Shown here: piece after piece, positions 1 through 8,925 of the stretch
Numbering within the stretch: position 1 is the stretch's first letter
How the letters are laid out: each line of letters starts with the position of its first letter
Assembly (NCBI GenBank): GCA_944320955.1
Contig: CALUJL010000017.1
Coordinates: 16,470 to 80,469, forward strand
Length of the DNA: 64,000 nt
Reading direction: 5' to 3'
DNA from: an uncultured Bacteroidaceae bacterium
Lineage (GTDB): Bacteria > Bacteroidota > Bacteroidia > Bacteroidales > Bacteroidaceae
Made by a program: the position numbers and the translations under genes
The notes under the pieces: generated by a model
What the model saw: the letters and a program-made list of their open reading frames with translations, nothing else
What the model was told of the DNA's origin: nothing
The model's database searches: none

Positions 1-1938
1 CCCTACACCATCGAGGCCTGGGTCCTGAATCCCGAAGCGGACGACACGGAGTGCATCGTGGATCTCGTGGCCGCCTACGGCGAACTGGAGAAAATCTCCT
101 TCGGCAACGGCACCAATCCCGACCGCGGACTCGTCGGGCACAACGGCTCTTTTGAAGACATGGGCCTGCCCGAAGCCGCCCGTCCCACGGGGCAGTGGAA
201 GCACATCGCCGTCACCTTCGACGGATACATGGAGCGCATCTACATCGACGGGCAGCAGGTCAAAGAGAAAGACATCGTGCTCCGCCTGCCGGAGAAGAGC
301 GACTTCATCACCCTCGGCCAGCAACTGACGGGCGAATCCCCCTTCAGCGGTTACCTCCACAGCCTGAAGATCTACGACACGCCCCGCAGCGCCGAAGAGA
401 TTGCCGCCGATGCCGCGGCCGGAAGCGCCTCGCCCATCGCCCTGCTCTGCCCGGCCCAAGACATCTCCGGCACGCACTTTGCCAACGAAGGCAGCTGGGG
501 CGGACGGGCACAGATGCCTGCCCAGCCCGGCGCCTATGCCGGGAAAATAGCCCTGACACAGCCGCTCACCGTAGACTCCATAGCCCCGGCGGGAAAACCG
601 ATGAAGGCCTTGGCCCTGCAGTTTGCACCGCAAGGAAAAATAAAGAAAGAAGTTTCCCTCCTCTCCTGCGGCGACTTCTCCCTCCTCCTCACCAAGAAAG
701 GCATCGCCTGCCAAGGCAAATCGTGGGAAACGACTTGGGAAAGCGACAAGAAAGCAGCCTGGACTCCGGACAAGTGGCACCAAATCGTCCTCACCGAGCG
801 CTCCGGCAAGTGGATTCTCTACCTCGACGGGCAGCAAACGGCAGAATTTCCCGACCTCCCCATAGCCTCCATGGCCCCTGCGACGCAGCTCACCCTGGGC
901 AACGCCGCAACGAAGAAACCCCAGCCCGCCATCGCTTCCGCACAAATCTACACCCGGAGCCTGGACGAAGCGCAAGTGAAGGAGCTCCACGCGACAGCCA
1001 CCCGCAACGACCTGGCGGGCAAAGCCTTCACCCTCGGGGCGCTCCCCTTGTCGCCCGAGCTGGTGCGCCTCACCGTCTTCGAGAGCGGAAAACCTGCCGA
1101 CGCAGGCACCTGCTCCTTCAGCTTCTACACCGCCGACGGCAAACAGGCCACGCCCTGGACCCTCGCGCCCGACCATCTGATGACCCTCCCCGCAGGCACC
1201 ACCGGCCCGGCCTTCCACTTTGCGGTAAAAGACGCATACGGAAACATCTACCGCACGCAGGAAGCCACGACGTGCGACGCATCGCCCGAAGCATTCACCT
1301 CCTTCACTGACGGATTTGAGGCAGAAGCCAACTACCTCTCCGCCCCCGTTTCCGGCGGATGGGACGGCCTACTCTACACGCCCGGCGAGCACTACGCCGT
1401 GGAAGCCACTGCGGCCGGCGGCCAACTGACCCTCGCCTCGCAGAACTGCTACTTCAACCCCGACGGGAAAGACCCCGGCCCCGTGCTCTACAAGACCGTA
1501 GAGGGCGACTTCCTGATGCAAGTCCGCGTGAGCGACTTCACCGGGCGCGCCAACCGCCGCCCCGTGGCTTACGACGAGGGAGGCCTCATGGTGCTCGACG
1601 TGCGGCAGGACAGCACGCTGAGCGGCCTGCACATCGGCGTCTTCCCCCACTACAACGTAGGCAACATCCTGACCCACCTCCGCCGCGGACAGCGCCTCCA
1701 ACAGCAGAACAACGCCGCATGGGACTACCGTCCCTACCTCCAGATCGAACGGCGGGGCGATACGTTCCACGTCCGTTGCAGCAAGGACGGCAAGGAATGG
1801 GAGGAGATGATCGGTTCGCCCGTGGAGCGCCCCGACCTGGCCGGACGCCCGTTGAAGGCAGGCATCTACCAAGTGACTTACGGACTGAACAAGGCCTCTT
1901 TCTCCTTCGACGACTTCCAACTCTGGCAGCGCCGGTAG
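1..1938 (+). CDS. LamG/concanavalin A-like repeat protein, 5' end outside window
   Basis: The frame is open from base 1, so the start lies outside the window; 645 residues are visible. Two laminin-G/concanavalin A-like jelly-roll domains can be recognised (about residues 1-140 and 195-340), each with the typical strands 'W.HIAVTFDG' / 'W.QIVLTER' followed by 'YIDGQQV' or 'YLDGQQT'. The C-terminal part (about 435-645) resembles a DUF1349-type beta-sandwich, with the strand 'YLQIERRGDTFHVRCSKDG'. This architecture is known from secreted glycan-binding or glycosidase-associated proteins of Bacteroidota. No catalytic domain is visible and no type IX sorting domain ends the protein. The upstream missing part could hold a catalytic domain, so the activity is unknown. 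Confidence 0.75.
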   Translation, partial: PYTIEAWVLNPEADDTECIVDLVAAYGELEKISFGNGTNPDRGLVGHNGSFEDMGLPEAARPTGQWKHIAVTFDGYMERIYIDGQQVKEKDIVLRLPEKSDFITLGQQLTGESPFSGYLHSLKIYDTPRSAEEIAADAAAGSASPIALLCPAQDISGTHFANEGSWGGRAQMPAQPGAYAGKIALTQPLTVDSIAPAGKPMKALALQFAPQGKIKKEVSLLSCGDFSLLLTKKGIACQGKSWETTWESDKKAAWTPDKWHQIVLTERSGKWILYLDGQQTAEFPDLPIASMAPATQLTLGNAATKKPQPAIASAQIYTRSLDEAQVKELHATATRNDLAGKAFTLGALPLSPELVRLTVFESGKPADAGTCSFSFYTADGKQATPWTLAPDHLMTLPAGTTGPAFHFAVKDAYGNIYRTQEATTCDASPEAFTSFTDGFEAEANYLSAPVSGGWDGLLYTPGEHYAVEATAAGGQLTLASQNCYFNPDGKDPGPVLYKTVEGDFLMQVRVSDFTGRANRRPVAYDEGGLMVLDVRQDSTLSGLHIGVFPHYNVGNILTHLRRGQRLQQQNNAAWDYRPYLQIERRGDTFHVRCSKDGKEWEEMIGSPVERPDLAGRPLKAGIYQVTYGLNKASFSFDDFQLWQRR

Positions 1939-1964
1939 CCCCCGCGCCGGAAGCGGCAGCGCTT

Positions 1965-2036
1965 TCCTAAAAAAGCGGCTCGGCTTTTTCCGAAAAGATG
2001 CAGCACTTTTCCGAAAAAGCCGAGCCAGTTTTTTCT
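1965..2036. terminator. Bidirectional terminator-like hairpin built from the 22-bp repeat family
   Basis: Three units of the dispersed CTTTTCCGAAAAG-type repeat lie between two convergent genes. The outer units pair: 1977-1992 and 2011-2026 are near-perfect inverted copies (GGCTCGGCTTTTT against its complement). There is an A-run before and a T-run after. It would work as a terminator for both neighbouring genes. Confidence 0.6.
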
Positions 2037-2042
2037 GCCCCC

Positions 2043-3161
2043 TCAGCGGCACACGGCGGAAGTCTCTTCCCGAATCTCCAGGAACTGCCGCGCGGAATAG
2101 ACATTGGAGAGCCGCTCGCGGTAAGCCACACAGCGGCGCACGAACTCCGCGTTGCCGTCCACCATCTGCCGCAGCTCGTCCGGCCCCCACGCGGCGCAGG
2201 CGATGCCCAGCCCCTCCCGGCGGATATATCCGGCCGAGGCAGGCTCCATATTGGTCAGCACGGGGGTTCCGGACACGATGGCCTCAGGAATGGACACCAT
2301 GTTGAGGTCCCGCCGCGTATTCACCAGCAGCGCCATCGACTCGCGCATGTGCCGGTTCAGTTCCGTGCGGGGCAAAAAGCCGAGAAACTCTACGCAATCC
2401 TCCAAAGCCCAGTCCTTTACCATCTGCCGCAGCCGCACTTCCTCTTCCCCCCTGCCGGCAATGAGCAGGCGCACGTCGGCATAATCCGGCAAGGCATGGA
2501 AGTCCCGGAAAATGCGGATGATGCCCTCCACATTCTTGCGGTGGATAAGTTGAGAAGAACTGATGAATTGCCGCTTCTTCGCCTCAGAACAGGCAAATTT
2601 GTCGAGGTCGATGCCGTGGTCCACCACGCGGTCCACCGTCATCGGCATATAACGGCGGATGAAGTCGTAAGCCGGTTTCGAACGGGGCACTACGGCCCGC
2701 ACCCTCTTCATGCCCCACCGCGCCGCCACCGCGTGCCAGAAGCGGGAAGGGAGCTCGTGCATCTTGCGCTGATGCGCCGTGAGTTCCTGCCAGATGATAG
2801 TCTTTTCCGGACAGATCCGGGCCGCCTCCCACGTAAGGAGCGAGAAGGTTTCGCTCGCAAGCACCAGATCGTATTCCCCCGAGCGCTCCCGCAAGAAACG
2901 CCTCAGGCCGGGCAAACAGGGCAGAACCGTAGGGGGACACAAGCGCCGCCATGCCGTCGGGAAAAACAAGACCTCGAAGTCGTATTGCTCCGCCCCGCCC
3001 CGGGGACAATAATCGGCAGCGGCCACGAGCGTCACCTCATGCCCCAACCGCCGGAAGCCCCGGCAGATGCCGTAAATCATCGTGTCCTTTATGGTAGAAA
3101 CCTCGGGTATCCGCCCGTTGTCTGCCGTATAGAGTATGGCATTCAAGACCAGTATTTTCAT
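2043..3161 (-). CDS. Glycosyltransferase family 4 (group 1)
   Basis: A 372-residue GT-B fold glycosyltransferase. The N-terminal Rossmann half begins MKILVLNAILY and has the 'GICRGFRRLGHEVTLVA' helix. The C-terminal donor-binding half holds 'LLIAGRGEEE', 'FLGFLP' and 'SIPEAIVSGTPVLTN', which carries the acidic residue of the GT4 EX7E region. It transfers a sugar from an activated nucleotide donor in the cytoplasm; donor and acceptor cannot be read. It starts 6 bases after the preceding minus-strand GT4 gene and is the last gene of the purT-GT4-GT4 operon. Its stop is followed by a terminator-like repeat hairpin. Confidence 0.85.
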   Translation of the reverse strand: MKILVLNAILYTADNGRIPEVSTIKDTMIYGICRGFRRLGHEVTLVAAADYCPRGGAEQYDFEVLFFPTAWRRLCPPTVLPCLPGLRRFLRERSGEYDLVLASETFSLLTWEAARICPEKTIIWQELTAHQRKMHELPSRFWHAVAARWGMKRVRAVVPRSKPAYDFIRRYMPMTVDRVVDHGIDLDKFACSEAKKRQFISSSQLIHRKNVEGIIRIFRDFHALPDYADVRLLIAGRGEEEVRLRQMVKDWALEDCVEFLGFLPRTELNRHMRESMALLVNTRRDLNMVSIPEAIVSGTPVLTNMEPASAGYIRREGLGIACAAWGPDELRQMVDGNAEFVRRCVAYRERLSNVYSARQFLEIREETSAVCR

Positions 3162-3167
3162 CTTCTG

Positions 3168-4238
3168 CTACTGTTTTCCGGATTTATCGGCCAGACAGGT
3201 GCGGTACTCCCGCAGGTAGTTGCGCGCCGTCTGCCGTATGTCGAACGTCTCCGCCACGTGCCGGTACGCCTTTTCCGCCAAGGCCTCCCGGTCGGGGCGC
3301 TGCATGATGCCGCGTATGGCGGCCGCGCACTGCTCCACATCGCCCGAGGGGAAGTGGAAACCATAAGCCCCGCTTCCGATTACCTCCATCGGTCCTTCCC
3401 GGTCGGAGACCAGGACGGGCACTTTCGCGGCCATCGCTTCGGCCACAGTCAGCCCGAATCCTTCCCAGCGCGAGGGCTGTACGAAAAGGTCGTAGTCCTT
3501 CAGGTGATTTTCTATATAGGAAGGCGGCTGCGCCCCAAGGAAACGGACGCGGCCGGAGAGCCCGAGTTCGGAAGAGAGGCTCTTCAAGTACTGCTCGGAG
3601 GCCCCGGAACCGATGAAGTCGAGGCGGAAATCGCGGATTCCCCAGCGTTCTTCCAGCAATGCGCAGGCACGCAGCAGCAGGTCCTGCCCCTTTTTCTCGT
3701 GAAAGAGGCGGCTCACCTGCACCATGCGGAAGCACCCGTCCGCCCGTCCGCCCGTGCGCGGGGCGAAATCTTCGGGCACAATACCGTTGTAGACCACCTC
3801 CGAGCGGTATCCGCGCTGCGCCAAAGCCTGCCGCACGCTGCCGGATATGGCAAAAAGGCGGGCATACTTTCGCAAGAAAGGCAAGTCGGCCGCGAGCGGG
3901 ATGTCGTGCATCGTGAGCAACAGGCGGCTCTTCCGCAGGCTAGGGAGGCACAGGAAGCGCACGATGCCCGGATGATGCACATGGATCACCTCCGCCCGCT
4001 CCCGGCGGAGCAGGCGGTTCAGGCGAAACAGGTAAAGCGGGTTCTTCGACCCTATGGGCCTCTTCACTTCCACCACCCGCACTCTCCCGTCGAGCGCCGC
4101 ACGCAGGGTAGGCTCCACGCGGTCGTTTATCAAATACACGGCCACTTCCGCCTGCCCGGCCTGCTCGTTGGCTATGTGCACGAGCATGGTTTCGATGCCC
4201 CCGTAGTCGAGCGTGTAGGTGAGATGGACTACTTTCAT
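3168..4238 (-). CDS. Glycosyltransferase family 4 (group 1)
   Basis: A 356-residue GT4 enzyme. The N-terminus has 'YTLDYGGIETMLVHIA', typical of glycosyltransferases with a Glyco_transf_4 N-domain. The C-terminal half has 'QVSRLFHEKKGQDLLL', 'FLGAQPPSYIE' and 'PSRWEGFGLTVAEAMAAKVP', the full EX7E donor-binding motif. The start at ATG 4238 lies 8 bases downstream of the purT stop, so the two are very probably co-transcribed. The substrate is unknown. Pairing of two GT4 genes suggests successive steps in a surface glycan, possibly protein O-glycosylation or lipopolysaccharide; that is inference. Confidence 0.87.
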   Translation of the reverse strand: MKVVHLTYTLDYGGIETMLVHIANEQAGQAEVAVYLINDRVEPTLRAALDGRVRVVEVKRPIGSKNPLYLFRLNRLLRRERAEVIHVHHPGIVRFLCLPSLRKSRLLLTMHDIPLAADLPFLRKYARLFAISGSVRQALAQRGYRSEVVYNGIVPEDFAPRTGGRADGCFRMVQVSRLFHEKKGQDLLLRACALLEERWGIRDFRLDFIGSGASEQYLKSLSSELGLSGRVRFLGAQPPSYIENHLKDYDLFVQPSRWEGFGLTVAEAMAAKVPVLVSDREGPMEVIGSGAYGFHFPSGDVEQCAAAIRGIMQRPDREALAEKAYRHVAETFDIRQTARNYLREYRTCLADKSGKQ

Positions 4239-4246
4239 ACCCCTCC

Positions 4247-5416
4247 TCAGCCGATTTCCACTTTCTCCGCCAGGGCTTTCACCTCTTCGCGCAGGGGCTC
4301 CACGCCGTCGGCCAGGGGGCCGTAGCAGAAGGCCACGCCCATCCGCCGGTTCGGACGCGCCACGGGCTTGCCGAAGAGGCGCAGGTCGGCGTTAGCCACG
4401 CCCAGGATATTCTCGATGCCGCGGTATTCGGGCACTTTTTCCTCCGCACACGAAGCCAGGAGCGCCGCGCAGGCTCCGGCACGGTCCTGCCGGATGCCGG
4501 GAATAGGCCAGCCCATGAAGGCGCGCAGGTGCAGTTCGAACTCGTTCAGGTTCTGCGTTCCGGCCAAAGTCACCATGCCCGTGTCGTGCGGGCGCGGGGA
4601 AAGTTCGGAAAAGTAGACGCCTTTTCCCGAAACGAGGAAGAATTCCACGCCCCAGATGCCCGCGCCTCCCAAGGCGCGCGTCACCTTTTCGGCCATCATC
4701 TGCGCCTCGCGCAAGAAGTCCTCGCCGATGGGCGCAGGCTGGAAGCTCTCTCGGAAATCGCCGCTCTTCTGCACGTGGCCCACGGGAGGGCAAAAAAGCG
4801 TGGGGCGCCCCCCTTCCTGCGTCACGGTGAGCAGCGTGATTTCGCTATCGAAGCGGATAAATTCCTCTACTATCATCTCTTTCAGGTCGCCGCGGCTGCC
4901 CCGCATGGCATAGTCCCAGGCCTTTTCCAGTTCGGCGGCCTCCCGGACGACAGACTGCCCCTTGCCGGAGGAAGACATGAGCGGCTTTACGACACAGGGG
5001 AAGCCCACTTCGGAGGCGGCCTGCTTCAGCCCTTCGAAAGTGGTGACGTAGCGGTAGTTTGCCGTGCGCAGGCCCAACTCCCGGGCCGCCAGTTCGCGGA
5101 TGGCCTTGCGGTTCATCGTGTAGTTCACGGCGCGGGCGCTGGGCACCACGTGCATCCCCTGCTGCTCCAGGTCGTAGAGCTTTTCGGTACGGATGGCCTC
5201 GATTTCCGGCACCACGTAGTCCGGCCGGTGCCTGGCGGCCACGCGCTCCAGGGCTTCGCCGTCGAGCATGTTGAAAACCTCGGCCTCGTCGGCCACTTGC
5301 ATGGCGGGGGCGCCGGCATACGAGTCGCAGGCCACGACGTAAAGCCCCATCCGTTTGGCGGCGATCACGAGCTCTTTGCCCAACTCGCCGGAACCTAATA
5401 AGAGTATCTTCTTCAT
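4247..5416 (-). CDS. purT: Formate-dependent phosphoribosylglycinamide formyltransferase
   Basis: This 389-residue ATP-grasp enzyme converts GAR to formyl-GAR using formate and ATP in purine synthesis, replacing the folate-dependent PurN step. The length matches the family (about 390). It starts [15 protein letters not shown], the nucleotide-binding loop, and holds '[10 protein letters not shown]', '[15 protein letters not shown]' (ATP-grasp), '[25 protein letters not shown]' split across metal and ATP ligands, and 'SEL.PRPHD'. The frame is open 81 codons further upstream, but that part translates the intergenic repeat units and lies beyond the promoter, so ATG 5416 is preferred. It is the first gene of an operon with two glycosyltransferases, an odd partnership. 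Confidence 0.93.
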   Translation of the reverse strand: MKKILLLGSGELGKELVIAAKRMGLYVVACDSYAGAPAMQVADEAEVFNMLDGEALERVAARHRPDYVVPEIEAIRTEKLYDLEQQGMHVVPSARAVNYTMNRKAIRELAARELGLRTANYRYVTTFEGLKQAASEVGFPCVVKPLMSSSGKGQSVVREAAELEKAWDYAMRGSRGDLKEMIVEEFIRFDSEITLLTVTQEGGRPTLFCPPVGHVQKSGDFRESFQPAPIGEDFLREAQMMAEKVTRALGGAGIWGVEFFLVSGKGVYFSELSPRPHDTGMVTLAGTQNLNEFELHLRAFMGWPIPGIRQDRAGACAALLASCAEEKVPEYRGIENILGVANADLRLFGKPVARPNRRMGVAFCYGPLADGVEPLREEVKALAEKVEIG

Positions 5417-5461
5417 GTGTCTCCTTGTTTGCGCCCCGCGAGTCCGATCCCGGGGCAAGGG

Positions 5462-5469
5462 CAAAGTTA
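5462..5469 (-). promoter_or_regulatory. Bacteroidales -7 promoter element for purT
   Basis: On the minus strand this reads TAACTTTG, matching the Bacteroidota -7 consensus TAnnTTTG, 46 bases upstream of the purT ATG. No clear -33 TTTG is seen at the usual spacing. Confidence 0.55.
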
Positions 5470-5492
5470 CGAAGTTATTCCGGAACGGGAAG

Positions 5493-5632
5493 AAAGCCCT
5501 GCCACTTTTCCCGAAAACCGGCAGCACTTTTCCGAAAAAGCGGCAGGACTTTTCCCTATTACACGCAAGTCTTTTCCCTATTACACGCAAGTCCAATCCC
5601 GGCGTCAGGCAAGTCTTTTTCCCGGGAAATGC
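5493..5632. repeat. Tandem 22-bp-type intergenic repeats, purT/sigma divergent region
   Basis: About five units of the CTTTTCC(C)GAAAA family fill the space between the divergent purT and ECF sigma genes. Two consecutive units, 5549-5570 and 5571-5592, are identical 22-mers beginning CTTTTCCCTATTACACG and ending CAAGT. The array overlaps the likely upstream promoter region of purT. Confidence 0.8.
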
Positions 5633-5724
5633 CGGGCGGCGGAAAAAAAGTGCCCCCACAGGTGTTACAAAACGCCCCCGTTTTGCGTCTTACCCTATAG
5701 AGACACTTCCCAAGACCCACGCCC

Positions 5725-6228
5725 ATGGACGCACAGAGCTTCAAGGAAACATTCCTCCCCTGCCAGGGCCGCCTCTACCGAGCGGCGCTCCGGATGACGG
5801 AAGACGGGGAGGAAGCCGCCGACCTCGTGCAGGAAACCTACCTGAGGCTCTGGGAATGCCGCCACAAGCTGCCCCCTGCGGAAAACGCGGAGGCCTATGC
5901 CGTGCGCACGCTCTGCAACCTCCACCTCTCCCTGCGCCGCAGCGCCGCCCCCGAGGCCGGCACCCTGGCGGCCGAAGACCTGCCCCTGGCCGACCCCTCC
6001 ACGCCCGCCCTGATCCTGGAGCGGACGGAGGAAGGCGAAAGGATGCGGCAGCTGATGGCCCTGTTGGGCGAGCCGCAGCAGACGGTCGTCCGCATGCGCG
6101 ACGCGGAGGGCTGCGAGATGGCCGAAATCGAGCAGGCCACGGGGCTGAAAGGCGCCCGCCTGCGCATGACGCTCTCGCGGGGAAGGAGAAAACTGAGAGA
6201 ACTGTTCCTGAAAAGCCGAGACCTATGA
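5725..6228 (+). CDS. ECF-type RNA polymerase sigma factor
   Basis: A 167-residue sigma-70 family protein of extracytoplasmic-function size. The region 2 helix holds 'DGEEAADLVQETYLRLWE' (about residues 28-45), the standard core-binding and -10-recognition segment. Region 4 holds 'LGEPQQTVVRMRDAEG' and 'EMAEIEQATGLKGARLRMTLSRGRRKLRE', the -35 helix-turn-helix. Its stop codon overlaps the ATG of the next gene (ATGA), so the membrane protein downstream is translationally coupled and is the likely anti-sigma or sensor. Its regulon is unknown. No TAnnTTTG promoter is seen upstream. Confidence 0.9.
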   Translation: MDAQSFKETFLPCQGRLYRAALRMTEDGEEAADLVQETYLRLWECRHKLPPAENAEAYAVRTLCNLHLSLRRSAAPEAGTLAAEDLPLADPSTPALILERTEEGERMRQLMALLGEPQQTVVRMRDAEGCEMAEIEQATGLKGARLRMTLSRGRRKLRELFLKSRDL

Positions 6229-7070
6229 CCGAAAAAGAACTTGACCGACTCCTCCGGCGCTACTACGAGGGTGCCACTTCTCCTGCCGAGGAAGCTGCCC
6301 TGCGCCGCTACTTCCGCCGCCCGGAGGCCGACGTCGCGCCCCGATGGCGCGGGGAGCAGGCCTACTTCCGCGCCCTCGACGCGGCCCGCCCTGCCGCCGT
6401 GCCGCCCGAGCTGGGCCGCCGCATCGGCGAGCTGCTGGACTGGCTGGCCGAAAGCGAAGCCCCCGCAGCCCCTTCCCCCGCCGGAGAAGAGCCGGACGCG
6501 CCCCGGGCATCGCAAAACATGCTGCGCCGCATCCGCCTGCGCCGTGCGCTCTGGGCGGGAGGCGCGGCAGCCTGCCTCGTGCTGGCCCTCGCTTTCGGCT
6601 GGCAACGCTTCGGCCAGCGCACGCAACCGGCAGAACCGCCCGTGGCCCGCGCCGTGCTTCCCTCCCGTAGTCCTTTGCCCGCGGCTGAAAGCCCTTCGTC
6701 CGCAACCGCCGGAATCCAGCCCCCCACCCCGAAGGCACAGCCCGCCTCTCCCTCCTCCCCTGCCGCCCCGGCCTGCGAGCCCCGCCCCGCGGCAGAGCCT
6801 GCCTCCCGGCCTACGCCCGAGGAGCTGGCCCAAGTGCGCAGAGGGCTGCAGCTCTATGCCGAAGCCCTGCGGACATACCGGGAATCGCTTGCCGCCATCG
6901 ACCGCCAGGTCCGCCACACCGAGGCCGAGCTGCAAGCCTCCGTCCGCCAAGCCCGGGCCCTTTGCGCCACGGCCAGAGAGGGACACCGCGGACTCCTCGG
7001 CCGCAGTATGGAAAGCGGGCAGGAGACCCACCGGAAACTGCAAGAAATCATCCAACAACTTAATCCCTAA
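6225..7070 (+). CDS. Single-pass membrane protein, putative anti-sigma partner
   Basis: A 281-residue protein starting in the ATGA overlap with the sigma gene. The cytoplasmic N-terminus (about 1-95) is acidic and helical and opens 'MTEKELDRLLRRYYEG..S..EE..LRRYF', a pattern common in small N-terminal domains of Bacteroidota anti-sigma-like proteins. One transmembrane helix follows (about 110-128, 'LWAGGAAACLVLALAFGW'). The outer part is Pro/Ala-rich (about 135-205) and ends in a predicted coiled coil ('QLYAEALRTYRESLAAIDRQ'). I infer that it holds the sigma factor at the membrane. No zinc-binding HxxxCxxC motif is present. Confidence 0.6.
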   Translation: MTEKELDRLLRRYYEGATSPAEEAALRRYFRRPEADVAPRWRGEQAYFRALDAARPAAVPPELGRRIGELLDWLAESEAPAAPSPAGEEPDAPRASQNMLRRIRLRRALWAGGAAACLVLALAFGWQRFGQRTQPAEPPVARAVLPSRSPLPAAESPSSATAGIQPPTPKAQPASPSSPAAPACEPRPAAEPASRPTPEELAQVRRGLQLYAEALRTYRESLAAIDRQVRHTEAELQASVRQARALCATAREGHRGLLGRSMESGQETHRKLQEIIQQLNP

Positions 7071-7075
7071 ATCCT

Positions 7076-7573
7076 ATGAAACACACCCCGTTTTTCCTCG
7101 CCCTGCTGCTTCTGGCAGCACTCTCCTCCCCCGGATTCGCCCAAAAGAAGCTGATCGACGACGTGCGCCGCGCATGCCCCAACGAGAGCGAATACGTGCA
7201 TCTCAAAGGCGCGATGCTGGAGAAAGGAAAAGACTACCTCAAGAGTCTCGACGAAGACCTGATACCCCAAGGCGCAAAGCTGGAGGAAATCAGCACCCTC
7301 TTGCTCAACGACAAAGGAGGCGCCGAGTATCTTGCCAACCAACTGCCTTCGCTTACAGAAAAAGAAGGCTACGAAGTGAACATGGCGGTACAAATGAAAG
7401 GAGAAGTCATCTTCATCCTCAGCAAGAGCGAACCGCTGAAGAACGCGTCGGACTACCGCTACCGCAACCACTACATCGTCTACAACCAGGACGGACCCGA
7501 GGCGCAACTGGTCTGGTGCGTCTTCCTTTCTGCCGACAAGCCCGAGGGCATGAAAACAGAAGAGCCTCAATAA
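7076..7573 (+). CDS. Small secreted protein of unknown function
   Basis: A 165-residue protein with a clear signal peptide ('FFLALLLLAALSSPGFAQ', cleavage probably after FAQ). The mature part is charged alpha/beta with a 'LSKSEPLKNASDYRYRNHYI' stretch. I do not recognise the family. It begins 5 bases after the putative anti-sigma gene, so it is the third gene of that operon and probably acts in the periplasm or at the outer membrane as part of the same signalling unit, which is inference. A strong terminator follows. Confidence 0.65.
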   Translation: MKHTPFFLALLLLAALSSPGFAQKKLIDDVRRACPNESEYVHLKGAMLEKGKDYLKSLDEDLIPQGAKLEEISTLLLNDKGGAEYLANQLPSLTEKEGYEVNMAVQMKGEVIFILSKSEPLKNASDYRYRNHYIVYNQDGPEAQLVWCVFLSADKPEGMKTEEPQ

Positions 7574-7584
7574 GAAACTAAATG

Positions 7585-7622
7585 ACAAGGGGCTTCGCCA
7601 TCGCCGGTGAAGCCCCTTGTTC
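7585..7622. terminator. Bidirectional terminator
   Basis: Perfect 12-bp stem (ACAAGGGGCTTC at 7585-7596, its complement at 7609-7620) with a 12-base loop, lying between the convergent secreted-protein and histidine-kinase genes. T-rich sequence follows on the plus strand. Confidence 0.85.
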
Positions 7623-7623
7623 T

Positions 7624-8925
7624 TTATTCCCCGCCGCCGGGCAGGGTAAGCGTGAAGCAACTGCCGCGCCCCGGCGCCGAATGCAGGTAGATGTAGCCCC
7701 CGTGTTGCAGCATGATCTGCATGCAGAGCGTCAGGCCGATGCCCGAACCACCGGGTTTCGTGGTGAAAAACGGGACAAACGCCTGCTCTTGCACCTCGGG
7801 CGCCATGCCCGGCCCGCGGTCGGCCACGCTGATCTCCACCTCCCCGCCCGCCTTGCGGCGCAGGGCGACGCGGATGTCCGTGCCCTCCGGCGCGGCGGCC
7901 TCGCGGGCGTTCTTGATGAGATTGATGAGCACCTGCTCCATCTGGCCGCGGTCGGCACGGAAGGTGAAGCCGGCGTAGGGCAGGTCGAACGAAAGCCGCC
8001 CGTCGCGGAACAGTCCGGCCAGGTCCGCGAAAAACTCTGCGGCGTCTATTTCCTCCGGTTGCGGAGGAGGAATGCGCGTCAGCTTCCGGTAGTTTTGCGT
8101 GAAGTCCAGCAGCCCGCGGCTGCGGCGGTAGATGGTCTGCATGGCGCGGTGCAGGCGCTTCTGCATCCGCTCGTCGGGTTGGGACGGAAGCGGCTGCGCG
8201 CCCAGCGTCTCGCTCAGGGAGAGTATCGGGGTGAGGCTGTTCATTATCTCGTGGGTCAAGACGGTGATGAGCTTCCGCCACGAGGCATTTTGCCGTTCCT
8301 CCAGCAGGTTGCGTATGTTCTTCAGCGCAAAGGCGATGCGCACGCGCCCCTCGCCCGCCAGTTCCGTGGCCGAAAGGAGCAGTTCCCCCTCCGCCCCGCC
8401 CCCGGCGGCAGGCACCACACAGGCCTCGCCCCCGCGCCTTTGCGCCAGCCACGCCTCGGGCACACGGCGGAAGTCATGCCCCATCTGCCGCAAAGCAGCC
8501 CGGTTGCACCACTCCACCGTGCCCTCTTCCGTGGCCACCAGCAGCCCCGTGTCCACGCGGTCCAGCAGCATCTCGTAGTAGCGCAGGCGCTCGGCCTCCT
8601 CCCACTGCCGCTTCCGCTCCAGAGCGAAGAAGTATTCCAATTCGCGGCCTATCTCCCGCATCACTCCGCCGCCACGCACGGACGAAAGCGCATCGCCTCC
8701 CCCGCCGCCGGCCTCGCAAATCCGGCAGACCATCTGCTGCAAGGCGCGCAGACTGCCCACCTGCATCCTATAAAGCGCCAGCGCGCACCCCCCGACGGCC
8801 AGCGCGCACAGCCCCGCGCTGCACCACATCTGCCGCAGCGCGAAGGCATATATCCCGGCAAAGGCCGCCAGCATCAGCAGGCAGGCAGCCGCAAAACGCA
8901 ATCCCATCGGCCACATTCTCTTCAT
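7624..8925 (-). CDS. Membrane sensor histidine kinase, NtrB/AtoS-like
   Basis: 433 residues. Two N-terminal transmembrane helices with almost no periplasmic loop (about 9-30 and 35-53) are followed by a PAS-like segment ('LLVATEEGTVEWCNRAA'). The dimerisation box is 'VLTHEIMNSLTPILSLSE', with the phosphoacceptor His near residue 226. The ATPase domain has an N box ('INLIKNAREAA'), a G1 box ('DRGPGMAP') and a G2 box ('GSGIGLTLCM'). The near absence of an outer loop suggests that it senses something in the membrane or cytoplasm. ATG 8925 overlaps the stop of the upstream response regulator (ATGA), so the pair is coupled. It should phosphorylate that regulator. Confidence 0.92.
   Translation of the reverse strand: MKRMWPMGLRFAAACLLMLAAFAGIYAFALRQMWCSAGLCALAVGGCALALYRMQVGSLRALQQMVCRICEAGGGGGDALSSVRGGGVMREIGRELEYFFALERKRQWEEAERLRYYEMLLDRVDTGLLVATEEGTVEWCNRAALRQMGHDFRRVPEAWLAQRRGGEACVVPAAGGGAEGELLLSATELAGEGRVRIAFALKNIRNLLEERQNASWRKLITVLTHEIMNSLTPILSLSETLGAQPLPSQPDERMQKRLHRAMQTIYRRSRGLLDFTQNYRKLTRIPPPQPEEIDAAEFFADLAGLFRDGRLSFDLPYAGFTFRADRGQMEQVLINLIKNAREAAAPEGTDIRVALRRKAGGEVEISVADRGPGMAPEVQEQAFVPFFTTKPGGSGIGLTLCMQIMLQHGGYIYLHSAPGRGSCFTLTLPGGGE

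Noticed and set aside
1998..4325. A 775-codon plus-strand open frame opposite the two GT4 genes and into purT.
   Set aside because: It runs antisense to three genes with clear family motifs; its translation is Arg/His/Pro-rich low-complexity sequence. Long antisense frames are common in GC-rich DNA.
5493..5632. A CRISPR array.
   Set aside because: Repeat units follow one another without unique spacers of constant length, only two are identical, and no cas gene is in the window.
5417..5659. An 81-codon N-terminal extension of purT.
   Set aside because: It translates the 22-bp repeat units, includes the TAACTTTG promoter element, and is not found in PurT proteins of normal length.
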